Source of the DNA: Acidimicrobiia bacterium
GTDB taxonomy: Bacteria; Actinomycetota; Acidimicrobiia; IMCC26256; JAMXLJ01
Direction of reading: 5' to 3'
NCBI GenBank assembly: GCA_024281095.1
Contig: JAMXLJ010000011.1
Span: 62,001 to 126,000 of the forward strand
DNA: 64,000 nucleotides
Below the pieces are notes generated by a model, which searched no databases, was not told where the DNA came from, and saw only the letters and a program-made list of their open reading frames with translations. Each line of letters starts with the position of its first letter. Positions within the stretch are counted from its first letter, which is position 1. Shown here piece after piece: positions 34,485 to 43,148 of the stretch. The translations under genes and the position numbers were made by a program.

Positions 34485-34934
34485 ATGAGTCTGCTGCTCA
34501 CCAGCGCGCTGTTCGCCGACGGCGAGATGCTGCCCACTCGCTCGTCGTGCGACGGCGAGGACATGTCGTCCCACCTCACGTGGACGGGCATCCCCGACGG
34601 CACACGCGAGTTCGCGCTCACGATGCTCGATCCCGATGCACCCGGGGGCACCTTCGTGCACTGGCTGGTGTGGGGGCTCACGCCCGATGTCCACGAGCTC
34701 GAGGAGGGCGTGCTGCCCAGCTGCGCGATCGAAGGCACGAACGGATTCGGTCGGGTGGCGTACGGCGGCCCGTGCCCGCCGCGGGGCGACCGCCCGCACC
34801 GGTACGTGTTCACGCTCTCCGCGCTGTCGTCGAATCTCGGGCTGCCCGAAGGCGTCTCGCACGACGAGCTGGAGGCCGCGATGCGCGGCAATGTCATCGA
34901 GCAGGCCCAACTGATCGGGCGGTACGCGCGTTAG
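34485..34934 (+). CDS. YbhB/YbcL-type PEBP (Raf kinase inhibitor-like) protein
   Basis: 149 aa from an ATG with GGAGG (34475-34479) 5 nt upstream. LTWTGIPDGTREFALTMLDP, then DPDAPGGTFVHWLVWGL (DPDAP and HW ligand-site residues), and YGGPCPPRGDRPHRYVFTLS are the conserved PEBP anion-site motifs. The bacterial function is unsettled. The last 4 nt overlap the convergent crotonase gene. It is divergent from the HAD gene. Confidence 0.92.
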   Translation: MSLLLTSALFADGEMLPTRSSCDGEDMSSHLTWTGIPDGTREFALTMLDPDAPGGTFVHWLVWGLTPDVHELEEGVLPSCAIEGTNGFGRVAYGGPCPPRGDRPHRYVFTLSALSSNLGLPEGVSHDELEAAMRGNVIEQAQLIGRYAR

Positions 34935-35767
34935 TCGCCCGGTCGGGTGAGCTCGTCGAGCACCGCGTCGAGGTCGAGCTCCACCTGCCGTGTCTGGACG
35001 CCGCGTGCGAGCGCGGCGTCAAAACGAGCGTCGAGCTCGGGGTCGGTCATGCATTCGCCAAACGCGGCCCGTTCGGCCGCGAGGCCCGCGTCGAAGTCGA
35101 CCGCGGCTGCGTCGACGGCGCGTTTGGCCTGTCGCACCGCGCGCGCGGGCATGGCCGCGATGCGGTAGGCGAGTCGCTCCACGAACGGAGCCAGCTCGTC
35201 GGCGGGCAACGCGCGGTTGACCCAGCCGTACTGCTGTGCGAGTTGCGCGTCGACGTCGTCGCAACCCACCACCACCTCGAGTGCCCGGGCCCGGCCGAGC
35301 AGGCGGGCGAGGCGCTGGGTGCCGCCGCCACCGGGAATGATGCCGAGCGCGACTTCGGGCTGGCCCAGGGTGGCCCGACCGATCGCGGCGAAGCGCAGGT
35401 CGAGCGCGAGTGCGAACTCGCTGCCACCGCCGCGGGCCCGGCCCTCGAGTTGGGCGATCGTGATCTGGTCGGCGGTCCGCCAGCGCTCGAGGAAGCCGTG
35501 GAAACCGGCGAGCGCGGCGGCGGCGCCATCGGCGTCGCGGGGCAGGTTCCGGATCATCGCGAGGTCGGCATGGGCGATGAAGAACTCCGGATCTGCGCTG
35601 CGGAACACGACGACGCGCGTGGTGTCATCGGTCGCGAGATCACCCTGCAGTCGCGCGAGCTCACCCGTGAGTGCGGTGTCGAGCAGGTTGATCGGCGGAT
35701 GGTCGATGGTGACGAACGCGACGCCCCGCTGCCGCTCCACCTTCAGCGTGTCGTACGACTCCGTCAC
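34931..35767 (-). CDS. Enoyl-CoA hydratase/isomerase (crotonase) with both catalytic glutamates
   Basis: 278 aa. Oxyanion-hole segments EFFIAHADLAMI and GRARGGGSEFALALDLRFA. The two catalytic glutamates of classical hydratases are present (GGGSEFA and GQPEVALGIIPGGGGTQRL). It should hydrate enoyl-CoA in the cytosol. It is the last gene of the minus-strand block that includes the hydantoinase-like and GMC genes, but a 55-nt gap with a hairpin repeat (35804-35848) separates it from the GMC gene, so it may be transcribed apart. Confidence 0.9.
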   Translation of the reverse strand: MTESYDTLKVERQRGVAFVTIDHPPINLLDTALTGELARLQGDLATDDTTRVVVFRSADPEFFIAHADLAMIRNLPRDADGAAAALAGFHGFLERWRTADQITIAQLEGRARGGGSEFALALDLRFAAIGRATLGQPEVALGIIPGGGGTQRLARLLGRARALEVVVGCDDVDAQLAQQYGWVNRALPADELAPFVERLAYRIAAMPARAVRQAKRAVDAAAVDFDAGLAAERAAFGECMTDPELDARFDAALARGVQTRQVELDLDAVLDELTRPGD

Positions 35768-35803
35768 GCGGGCCAGGGTGCCACACCAACGTTCAGCTTC
35801 CTC

Positions 35804-35848
35804 AGTTGGGACGATCTTGCGGTCATACGGCGGAAAATCGTCCCAACT
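35804..35848. repeat. Dispersed palindromic element, copy 1 (12-bp stem, loop with TCATACG)
   Basis: AGTTGGGACGAT (35804-35815) pairs with ATCGTCCCAACT (35837-35848). The loop contains TCATACG, which is also present in the copy at 60565-60606. This copy supplies the stop codon and last residues of the GMC oxidoreductase gene. It may act as a terminator between the GMC and crotonase genes. Confidence 0.7.
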
Positions 35849-37565
35849 CGGTGTCGGGAGCAGGGCGTTGGGAGCGGAGAGGTTCCAAGCCGGCGAGGGC
35901 CCGTGCGGCGCGCACCGCGAGGGCGACGATCGTCAACGTCGGGCCGTAGCCGGCGGAGGTGGGGAACACCGACGAATCGGCCACCATCACGTTCTCGACG
36001 TCGTGGAGCCGTTGCCACGGATCGCACACCGTGGTGCGGGGGTCGCTACCCATGCGCGTCGTCCCCATGATGTGACGCGACACCGACGCCATGAACGGAG
36101 TGTCGGCCCCGGGCTCGCCGGCCAGCGGCGGTGAGGTGACGCTGAACGTGTGCGTCGCCCCGGCGTCCTTCATCACCGTCTCGAGCAGGGGCGCCCAATG
36201 ACGTGACGCGGCGATCTCATGACGGTGCGGTTGATACGTGACCCGCCCGGCCGGGAAGCCCCACACGTCGCGTATCGCGGGGTCGAGGTCGATGCGGTTG
36301 GTGCGCTGGGGCAGATCCTCACCCTGCATGGTGAACGCCGCCATCCGGTCGCGCATGGGCGACTGCAGCATCGTGCGGCTGTGGTGGGCTCCCGCCGGGG
36401 TGTGCACGGCCTCCATCATCGGGTGGGCCGCGCCGCCGTGCTCTACGATCCCGCCACGGAAGTACGGGAGCCCGGCATCGCGCGCTGCGGCCAGCGCGGC
36501 CGCGTCGGGCGCGAGAAAGTCGTCGTGCAGGTGCGTGACCGCGCGTCCGCGGTACGCGTGCAGCCGGAACGGGAACAGGCCGAGCGTGTACGTCTGGAAG
36601 TGGTACATCAGGTACCGGCCCACGTTGCCCGAGGAGTTCCCCACCTCGCTGCGAAGCAGGAGTCGCGGGGTCTCGAACGCGCCCGCGGCGATCACGACGT
36701 TGCGGGCGCGCACGACGTGCTCCATGCCGTCGACGTCGAGATACGTGACGCCCTGTGCCGTTCGGCTCGTGCCGTCGAGATCGACCCGTACGACGTACGA
36801 CTCGGGCCGCACCTCACAGCGGCCGGTGCGCAATGCGTTGCGAAGGGGCGCGATGGGGTCGCCCTTGGCTTCGATCGGGCAACCGAAGTACGCGCAGAAT
36901 CCGCAGTTGTTGCACGCGGGGCGTCCGTCGTACTCGACGCTGTTCACACCGGTCGGCGCACGGTAGGGGTGCAGCCCGCGTTCGACCGCGGCCTCGCTCG
37001 TGACGATCGCGCAGTACATGTCGGGCCCGGGCGGCATGGGGTACGGGCCGGAGCGCCATGCTGCGAACGGGTTGCCCGTGTGATCACCGGCCACGCCGAT
37101 GATCCGTTCGGCCGCCGCGTAGTACGGCTCCATCTCGTCGTAGTCGACGGGCCAGTCGACGACGTCGGCTCCGTCGATGGGCCCGAGCTCGCTCGCGGCC
37201 TTGAAGTCGACGTCGCGGAAACGGGGGAGCTTGCCGTCGGCGTGGAAGCCGCCGCCGCCAACCGTCGACGGGAGGTTGTTGACCTCACCGGTGAGGAGAC
37301 GCTCGCCGTCGGCATCACTGCGCCGGAACGTGCGGGGCTCGAGGAACGGGTCGGGCCCGAGGAACCAGCGCCGCATGAACTTGATCTCGTCGTTGGTGAT
37401 GCGGCCGAGACCCTCGTACGGCGATTCGAGCGCGAGGAGGTGGTTCGCGCCCTTCTCGAGCATGATCACCGACCATCCCGCCGCGGTCAGCACGTCGGCC
37501 ACTGTCGAGCCGCCCGGCCCCGTGCCGACGATCACTGCGTCGCAGTCGGTCGTCATCATCGGCAT
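35823..37565 (-). CDS. GMC-family FAD-dependent oxidoreductase
   Basis: 580 aa. N-terminal ADP-binding motif DAVIVGTGPGGSTVADVLTA and LEKG; C-terminal GMC_oxred_C with SRHIMGTTRMGSDPRTTVCD, and SAGYGPTLTIVALAVRAA in place of the usual Asn-Pro-Thr helix start. A ferredoxin-like Cys cluster appears midway (PACNNCGFCAYFGCPIEAKG), as in membrane-associated sorbitol/gluconate-type dehydrogenases. It is 54 nt downstream of a gluconate-2-dehydrogenase subunit 3-like gene, so the two probably form one dehydrogenase. The start codon lies within a 14-bp stem-loop (37565-37611); another ATG follows at 37556. Confidence 0.9.
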   Translation of the reverse strand: MPMMTTDCDAVIVGTGPGGSTVADVLTAAGWSVIMLEKGANHLLALESPYEGLGRITNDEIKFMRRWFLGPDPFLEPRTFRRSDADGERLLTGEVNNLPSTVGGGGFHADGKLPRFRDVDFKAASELGPIDGADVVDWPVDYDEMEPYYAAAERIIGVAGDHTGNPFAAWRSGPYPMPPGPDMYCAIVTSEAAVERGLHPYRAPTGVNSVEYDGRPACNNCGFCAYFGCPIEAKGDPIAPLRNALRTGRCEVRPESYVVRVDLDGTSRTAQGVTYLDVDGMEHVVRARNVVIAAGAFETPRLLLRSEVGNSSGNVGRYLMYHFQTYTLGLFPFRLHAYRGRAVTHLHDDFLAPDAAALAAARDAGLPYFRGGIVEHGGAAHPMMEAVHTPAGAHHSRTMLQSPMRDRMAAFTMQGEDLPQRTNRIDLDPAIRDVWGFPAGRVTYQPHRHEIAASRHWAPLLETVMKDAGATHTFSVTSPPLAGEPGADTPFMASVSRHIMGTTRMGSDPRTTVCDPWQRLHDVENVMVADSSVFPTSAGYGPTLTIVALAVRAARALAGLEPLRSQRPAPDTELGRFSAV

Positions 37566-37611
37566 TCCGGCGTCACTTGGCGCGCACTGTCCGCGTGAAG
37601 TGACGCCGGAA
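37565..37611 (-). promoter_or_regulatory. Long stem-loop covering the GMC gene start
   Basis: TTCCGGCGTCACTT (37565-37578) and AAGTGACGCCGGAA (37598-37611) are perfect 14-bp inverted repeats around a 19-nt loop. In the minus-strand transcript the 3' arm ends in the first base of the GMC ATG, so the fold could hide the start or end transcription between the two subunit genes. There is no T-tract. Confidence 0.6.
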
Positions 37612-37619
37612 CGGGAGAG

Positions 37620-38186
37620 TCACACACGGCCGCTCACCTCTTCGTCGGTGTAGCCGCGGGGCTGCACGTCGCCGGGGAACTTGATCGCCACCCACGCGAG
37701 GCAGTCGCGGTTGCCGCCGTATTCCGGCGCGCCGTAGGTGCCCTCGCACGCATGCTCGTACAGCAGGTGCTTGAACGCGGGGAGTGCGTCGAGGCGGCGG
37801 TCCTGCTCGTCGCCGTCGACGTCGCAGAAGTCGGCACCGAGCTTCGCGAGGCCCTCCCGGTACACCTCTTGCAGGCCCACGACGGGCCCGTTGAACTCGC
37901 GTTCGGCGCGACCCTGTGACCCCTCGATGCGCGTACGCCATGCGAGCTCCTGGTGACGCGTGAGCGGCGTGAACCGCTCGAAGCCCGGGTCGCCGCCGTA
38001 ACGGCCCGAGAACGGACCGCCGGCGAAGATCCGCGGCGGGTCCACGAGGAAGGCGCCGAGCAGGCCGTCGATGTAGTCGGCCGCGCCGGCGTCGGCCGCG
38101 CCCGGATGGTCCTCGCACGCGGGGATCAACCGGTGCACCGCGGCGCGCACGACGGCGTGCTCACGCTCCTCGAACCAGATCGGCAC
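37620..38186 (-). CDS. Gluconate 2-dehydrogenase subunit 3-like protein
   Basis: 188 aa from a GTG at 38186, 11 nt after the HyuA-type stop. EREHAVVRAAVHRLIPACED is the typical opening of the subunit 3 family, which lacks the Tat signal some relatives carry. Further blocks are PRIFAGGPFSGRYGGDPGFE and FKHLLYEHACEGTYGAPEYG. In known enzymes subunit 3 associates with a GMC flavoprotein, which is the next gene. The open frame continues far upstream over the HyuA gene and is a shadow there. Confidence 0.85.
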   Translation of the reverse strand: MPIWFEEREHAVVRAAVHRLIPACEDHPGAADAGAADYIDGLLGAFLVDPPRIFAGGPFSGRYGGDPGFERFTPLTRHQELAWRTRIEGSQGRAEREFNGPVVGLQEVYREGLAKLGADFCDVDGDEQDRRLDALPAFKHLLYEHACEGTYGAPEYGGNRDCLAWVAIKFPGDVQPRGYTDEEVSGRV

Positions 38187-38197
38187 GGCGGGCGGCG

Positions 38198-40261
38198 CTA
38201 CCCGGCGCTCAACTCGTAGTTGCCCAGATCGTCGAGCAACGCGGTCCAGTTGGGCGGCACCACGACGACCGTGAACGGCTCCTCGATCAGCGCAGGCCCG
38301 TGCACCTCGGCACCGGGCCCGAGTCGCGGCCCGGCGTACACCGGGGTGTCGACGAACTCGACGCCGAAATAGGCGGGCCGGGACCCGACCCGCGCATCTT
38401 GCGCGTCGACCGCCGTGCCCGTTTCCGCGAGGTGCGACGGCTTCGGGGTCTCGCCGCGAGCGACGAGCCGCACGCCCCGCAACAGCGGCTGCTGGTTGCG
38501 GAAGCAGAATCCCCGGTCGGTCTCGTGCTGATCGTGAAAGCGCTCCATCAGGTCCAGCAAGCCGGGCTCGTCGAGCGCGCTGCCTTCGGGGACGGGCACG
38601 CTCATGTCGAAGTTCTGCCCGGGGTAGCACATCTGCGCGTAGAGGCGGACGTCGGTCTGTGCCTCGGGAAGGCCGGTCGGCTCGAGCTCCTTGCGCGCCT
38701 CGTCGGCGAGCTCGGTCATGAGCGACCGAAGCCGCGTCAGGTCGACCTGCGAGAGCGGCACGACGTACGCGCGCACCATGTCGACGACGTAGTCGGCTAC
38801 GAGCACGCCGAGCGCCGAGAAGGCCGGCGCGGCCTTCGGCACGTAGATGCGGTCGACGCCGAGCTCGGACGCGATCGCCCATGCGTGCACCGCGCCGTTG
38901 CCCCCGTAGGCGATCAGCGAAAGCTCGCGCGGGTCGGCGCCGTGTCCCGCGAGCACCTTGCGTGTCGCGTTCGCCATGTTCGCGTTCACGATGCGCTCGA
39001 TGCCCCACGCCGCCTCGACCACGTCGATGTCGAGCGGCCGGGCCACGTCGCGTTCGATCGCGTCGTACGCGGCGTCGACGTCGAGTCGCATGCGGCCGCC
39101 GGCGAATCCCTCAACGGGCAGATACCCGAGCACCGCGTCCGCGTCGGTGACCGTCGGACGCGTGCCGCCTCGCCCGTAGCACACCGGCCCCGGTTGGGAG
39201 CCGGCGCTCTCGGGCCCGACGAGCAGCGCACCCTGACGAACGCGGGCGATGGAACCGCCGCCGGCGCCGACGCTCTGCACGTCGACCATCGGCATGCCGA
39301 TGTAATAGCGGTACCGCCAGTTCCAGTCGGTCTTGATCTCGGGCGTGCCGTGGCGCACGAGGCACAGATCGAAGCTCGTGCCGCCCATGTCGACTGCCAC
39401 GAACTGCTCGATCCCGGCCTTGCTCGCGGCGAGGGTCGCGCCCATGACGCCGCCGGTGGGCCCGGATGCGAGCAGCGACACCGCGCGCCGGGCGACGTAG
39501 TCGGGCGGCATGACGCCGCCGGTCGACTGCATGATCAACAGCTGACCGCCATAACCGGCGCCGCGCAGCTTCTCGGTGAGGCGCTGCACGTACGACTGGA
39601 TGCGGGGCGCCACGTACGCGTTCACGAGCGTCGTCGACGTCCGTTCGAACTCGGGACCGCGCGGCATCACCTCGTGCGACAACGAGATGTGGTCGACGTC
39701 GGGGAACTCCTCGCGGATGATCTCCGCGGCGCGGCGCTCGTGCGCGGGATTCACGAAGCTGAACAGGAACATCACCGCGATGGACCGAACGCCGAGCTGC
39801 TTCAGGCGCTGCACGCCACGGCGGACCGCCTCCTCGTCGAGCGGCTTCACCGCCTCACCCTGGAAGTTCATCCGCTCCGGGATCGGGATGCGCGCACGGC
39901 GGCGGGCGATCGGCTCCGGCGCCGGGTACGTCGGGTCCCAGATCTCTTCCTTGTGGACCCGTCGCATCTCGATCTCGTCGCGGTGGCCCTCGGTGACGAG
40001 CAGTCCGGTCGGCGCGCCGTTCATCTCGATCATCGTGTTGTCGGCCGTCGTGGTGCCGTGCACGAGGATGTCGAGCTCGTGGCAGAACGCCTCGAGCGGC
40101 GTGCCGAACCGCTCCGCGAGCTCGGCCAGGCCGTTCATCACGCCGATCGACTGGTCCTCGGGCGTGGTCGGCGTCTTGTCGAGCACGACCTCGCCCTCGG
40201 GGGTCACGCAGATCAGGTCGGTGAACGTGCCGCCGACGTCGATGCCAACCCGGTATCCCAC
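38198..40261 (-). CDS. Hydantoinase/oxoprolinase A-type ATPase subunit (HyuA)
   Basis: 687 aa. The ASKHA ATPase fold is shown by VGIDVGGTFTDLICVTPEGE (phosphate 1), VAVDMGGTSFDLCLVRHG (phosphate 2) and LSLIAYGGNGAVHAWAIASE. Members include N-methylhydantoinase, 5-oxoprolinase and the acetone/acetophenone carboxylases, which all couple ATP use to activation of an amide or ketone. It lies 10 nt downstream of the B subunit. The specific substrate cannot be told from sequence alone. GTG start. Confidence 0.92.
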   Translation of the reverse strand: MGYRVGIDVGGTFTDLICVTPEGEVVLDKTPTTPEDQSIGVMNGLAELAERFGTPLEAFCHELDILVHGTTTADNTMIEMNGAPTGLLVTEGHRDEIEMRRVHKEEIWDPTYPAPEPIARRRARIPIPERMNFQGEAVKPLDEEAVRRGVQRLKQLGVRSIAVMFLFSFVNPAHERRAAEIIREEFPDVDHISLSHEVMPRGPEFERTSTTLVNAYVAPRIQSYVQRLTEKLRGAGYGGQLLIMQSTGGVMPPDYVARRAVSLLASGPTGGVMGATLAASKAGIEQFVAVDMGGTSFDLCLVRHGTPEIKTDWNWRYRYYIGMPMVDVQSVGAGGGSIARVRQGALLVGPESAGSQPGPVCYGRGGTRPTVTDADAVLGYLPVEGFAGGRMRLDVDAAYDAIERDVARPLDIDVVEAAWGIERIVNANMANATRKVLAGHGADPRELSLIAYGGNGAVHAWAIASELGVDRIYVPKAAPAFSALGVLVADYVVDMVRAYVVPLSQVDLTRLRSLMTELADEARKELEPTGLPEAQTDVRLYAQMCYPGQNFDMSVPVPEGSALDEPGLLDLMERFHDQHETDRGFCFRNQQPLLRGVRLVARGETPKPSHLAETGTAVDAQDARVGSRPAYFGVEFVDTPVYAGPRLGPGAEVHGPALIEEPFTVVVVPPNWTALLDDLGNYELSAG

Positions 40262-40271
40262 GGTGCGCCGC

Positions 40272-42095
40272 CTAGCGGGAGCCGCGCCGGCGGGTGCGCA
40301 GCGCTTCCGTTGCGCCTTCGTCGACCGCGAGTGTGAGGTTGTCGAGTGAGCCGGTGAGCACGACGCCGTAGTCGCGTTCCGCGCCTTCGACGCTCACGTA
40401 CTCGTCGAGCACGTCGTCGAGCACGGCCCGCGGGTCGCGATCGAGAGGGTTGCCCCAACCGCCGCCGCCGCCGTAGTCGTACATGATGCGCTGGCCCGCG
40501 CCGATCGGCACCCAGTTCGCTGTGTGCTGCACGACGAACGGATCGTCGGACCCGTACCGGATCACCATCTTGTTGGGATCGCCCGGCTCACCGCCGCAGA
40601 TGCCCGGCATCGGGTACTTCATACCGACGACGTACGTGTAGACCTTCGCGTCGACGAGGACTTCCTTCTCGTAGTGGCTGCCGCACAGGCCCCGCCACTG
40701 GCCCGCGCCACCGGAGTCGGTGCGGTAGTCGCGGCTCCACTGGATGTGCGGGTAGAGGCTCTCGTTGATCTCGGCGGTCGCCTTCCAGAGGTTGCCGAAG
40801 CTCGCGTTCTGCGCGCCCCACGCGTCCATGCCCTTCGCCGCGTTGCACCACCCGGCGTACACCTCGGCAGAGTGGTCGGTGAACTGCGCGCCCGTGCGCG
40901 GGTCCTGGCCGACGATGATCGTGGGGATCCCGGTCTTGTAGGTCTGCGGCACCGCCTTGTCGGGCAGCACGTGCTGCATCGCGACCGCGATCACCTCGCC
41001 GACGTCCGCGCCGGGGTGGTGCGTTCCCGCGCTCACGGGCTTGTTCGGGTGCGGGTTCAGCACGCATCCCTTGGGCACGACGAGCTTGATCTGGTCGAAG
41101 AAGCCCTCGTTCTTCGGGATCTCCGGGTCCATCATCGAGGCGATCTGGCCGATCGTGTACCCGCGGGTGTTGCCGAACGTCGACCAGGCCTGGATCTCCT
41201 GACGGGTGTCGCTGCCGGTGTAGTCGATCGTCAGGTTCTCGCCGTCGACGGTGATCTTCACGTGCAGCTTGATGTCGGGGTTGCCGAGCGGGTCGTGGTC
41301 GACATAGGCGTCGGCCTCGTACACGCCGTCGGGCCACGCGGCCACCTCTTCGCGGAAGCGCTTCGCGGCGTAGTCGATCATGAAGTCGACCGACTCCTCG
41401 ACGGCCTGCTTGCCGTAGCGGTCGAGAATCTCGCCGAGCCGGCGTGCACCGAGCTGCGCCGCACCGATCTGCGCGCGCAGGTCGCCGATGTAGTCGGGGA
41501 GGCGGTTGTTGGCCTGCAGCGCGTAGAGCACGTCGCGGCGTTCGACGCCGCGGTCGATCACCTTCACGGCCGGCCAGCGCACACCCTCGCCCCAGATGTC
41601 ACCCGCGGTGACGTTGTAGCCGCCGGGCACACCACCGCCCGTGTCGCCGTGGTGGCATTGGATCGAGCAGATGAGCACCATGTGCCGGTTGCCCTGCGCG
41701 TCGTCGGCGAAGACGGGCGCGAACACGTTGTAGTCGGGCAGGTGGCCGCCGCCGTGGTACGGGTCGTTGCCGACGAAGACGTCGCCCTCGCGGAACTCGT
41801 CGGTGCCGAAGAACTCGAGCGCGAAGCGCACGGGGAGCGTCGACGTCAGCATGAACTGCGGGATCCCGACCGACAGCGCGGCGAGGCGGCCCTTGGCGTC
41901 GAGGATCGTGGCGTTGCGCTCGTTGCTCTGGTTGAGGATGGGCGTCGTCGCGGTGCGGCTGACGTAGGTCGCCATCTCGAAGCAGATGGTCTCCATCGCG
42001 CCGCGGATGACCTCGGCGGTCACCTGGTCGACGGTGGGGCTGTCGCTCAGCCGACCCCGGTGACCAGCCAGTTGGACCAGATCGACATGGGTCAT
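40272..42095 (-). CDS. Hydantoinase/oxoprolinase B-type subunit (HyuB)
   Basis: 607 aa. The family opening VDQVTAEVIRGAMETICFEM with NQSNERNATILDAKGRLAAL, EGDVFVGNDPYHGGGHLPDY and FCSIQCHHGD-like ICSIQCHHGDTGGGVPGG is diagnostic of the HyuB fold. It partners the ATPase encoded next. GGAGGC lies 6 nt before the ATG at 42095. A TGAC-type operator (42144-42161) sits ~57 nt upstream. The absence of a third small subunit argues against a typical acetone carboxylase. Confidence 0.92.
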   Translation of the reverse strand: MTHVDLVQLAGHRGRLSDSPTVDQVTAEVIRGAMETICFEMATYVSRTATTPILNQSNERNATILDAKGRLAALSVGIPQFMLTSTLPVRFALEFFGTDEFREGDVFVGNDPYHGGGHLPDYNVFAPVFADDAQGNRHMVLICSIQCHHGDTGGGVPGGYNVTAGDIWGEGVRWPAVKVIDRGVERRDVLYALQANNRLPDYIGDLRAQIGAAQLGARRLGEILDRYGKQAVEESVDFMIDYAAKRFREEVAAWPDGVYEADAYVDHDPLGNPDIKLHVKITVDGENLTIDYTGSDTRQEIQAWSTFGNTRGYTIGQIASMMDPEIPKNEGFFDQIKLVVPKGCVLNPHPNKPVSAGTHHPGADVGEVIAVAMQHVLPDKAVPQTYKTGIPTIIVGQDPRTGAQFTDHSAEVYAGWCNAAKGMDAWGAQNASFGNLWKATAEINESLYPHIQWSRDYRTDSGGAGQWRGLCGSHYEKEVLVDAKVYTYVVGMKYPMPGICGGEPGDPNKMVIRYGSDDPFVVQHTANWVPIGAGQRIMYDYGGGGGWGNPLDRDPRAVLDDVLDEYVSVEGAERDYGVVLTGSLDNLTLAVDEGATEALRTRRRGSR

Positions 42096-42143
42096 CGGTT
42101 GCCTCCGGCTGCGGGCGGGGTACCACGTGCACCTGAACGTGTA

Positions 42144-42161
42144 CCTGACACGTGCGTCACG
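42144..42161. promoter_or_regulatory. TGAC-N6-GTCA operator upstream of the hydantoinase operon
   Basis: CCTGACACGTGCGTCACG has the exact core and a full left arm. Centred ~57 nt before the hyuB ATG. Together with the copy at 42201 it lies in the divergent region shared with the TenA/PqqC-like gene. Confidence 0.6.
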
Positions 42162-42200
42162 GAATGCTACCCCGCCGCGGGCGCGGAAGCTCGGGTTCAA

Positions 42201-42218
42201 CCTGACACCGGCGTCAGG
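42201..42218. promoter_or_regulatory. TGAC-N6-GTCA operator upstream of the TenA/PqqC-like gene
   Basis: CCTGACACCGGCGTCAGG has perfect 6-bp arms and is the best match to the window consensus. Its core is identical (inverted) to the copy at 46288. Confidence 0.65.
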
Positions 42219-42232
42219 CTGATCGCTACACT
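42202..42232 (+). promoter_or_regulatory. Putative promoter of the TenA/PqqC-like gene
   Basis: -35 CTGACA (42202-42207), 19-nt spacer, -10 TACACT (42227-42232). Spacing and -35 match the selenoprotein operon promoter. The leader would be ~95 nt. The operator covers the -35 box. Confidence 0.5.
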
Positions 42233-42332
42233 TGCGGGGACCGCAGCGACGGAGGAGCGTAGGGAGCTCGCCGGCGAACGACCGACGCGGGCGTTCCAAA
42301 GTCCGGTGCCGTGCAGCCAGGGAGTGAGCGAG

Positions 42333-43103
42333 ATGACAAGGGAATTCCGTGACATTCGCGGGTCCGGCGCCGAGAACGCCCCCGCGCTGCCGGTCGACGA
42401 ATTCATGGCCGGTCTCGAAGCGTTGCAAGCCGAGGTCGCGACCGAGAAGAACATGGTGTGGGAGCGCGTCGCCGACGGCACGCTGTCGATGGACCTGCTG
42501 AAGCGGCTGGCCAAGGAGTACTACTTCCTCGGCAAGTGGTACACGACCGAGTTCGGCTCGCTCGTGTCGAACGCTCCCGACGTCGACGCGCTCGACCTCG
42601 GCTCCAGCGAGCACTTCCTGCACTGGCTCCAGAACCTCGCCGACGAGACGGGCTTCGCGGGCGACCGCAACCACGTCGACATGAAGATCGACTGGGCCCG
42701 CATGCTCGGCATCACCGACGAAGAGCTGCTGTCGTATCGCGCCATGCCGGAGTCCATCGGCTCCGTCTTCACGACGCTGTTCTACATGCGCCGTTCGTAC
42801 GAGGAGGGCCTCGCCGCATTCGGCTGGGCGGGGGAGCGCTTCGCCGCGTCGACCGACTACGCGAAGAAGATGTTCGAGGGCATGCGCGACCACTACGGCA
42901 TCGAGGTCGAGAACTTCCGGGTGCACGCGTACGCCGAGGAAGACCACGGGGACAAGGCCGACTACCTCCTTCGCCAGGTTGCGCAGACCTCAGGCCAGCA
43001 GCGGCGCATCCGGCGTGCGGTCGAGCACGTGCTGATCTGTCGCAACGCCCGCACGGTCGCGCTCAACCGCTGGCTGGACGAGCCCGGCGCGCTGCGGTCG
43101 TAG
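42333..43103 (+). CDS. TenA/PqqC-like (heme-oxygenase-fold) iron-binding redox protein
   Basis: 256 aa, all-helical by composition. EVATEKNMVWERVADGTLSM, LAKEYYFLGKWYTTEF and HAYAEEDHGDKADYLLRQVA resemble the TENA/THI-4/PqqC and iron-containing redox enzyme superfamily; the scattered Glu/His residues (for example E..H in YAEEDHGDKAD) are plausible metal ligands. Exact activity unknown; relatives cleave thiamin, oxidise PQQ precursors or degrade fatty acids by di-iron chemistry. GGAG plus GCGAG precede the ATG. Divergent from the hydantoinase operon. Confidence 0.7.
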   Translation: MTREFRDIRGSGAENAPALPVDEFMAGLEALQAEVATEKNMVWERVADGTLSMDLLKRLAKEYYFLGKWYTTEFGSLVSNAPDVDALDLGSSEHFLHWLQNLADETGFAGDRNHVDMKIDWARMLGITDEELLSYRAMPESIGSVFTTLFYMRRSYEEGLAAFGWAGERFAASTDYAKKMFEGMRDHYGIEVENFRVHAYAEEDHGDKADYLLRQVAQTSGQQRRIRRAVEHVLICRNARTVALNRWLDEPGALRS

Positions 43104-43148
43104 CCGCGGCCACGTCCCGACTCGGCGGGGGTGTTCGCCGCGTCCGGG

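Noticed and set aside
37620-39008. N-terminal extension of the gluconate-dehydrogenase subunit 3-like gene
   Set aside because: The extension is antisense-like Arg/Ala-rich sequence in another frame of hyuA. Conservation starts at the GTG 38186.
40524-43103. An 859-codon plus-strand open frame antisense to hyuB
   Set aside because: It is a by-product of high GC content opposite the well-conserved hyuB. Only its last 257 codons (42333 onward) resemble a protein, and they have their own start and ribosome site.
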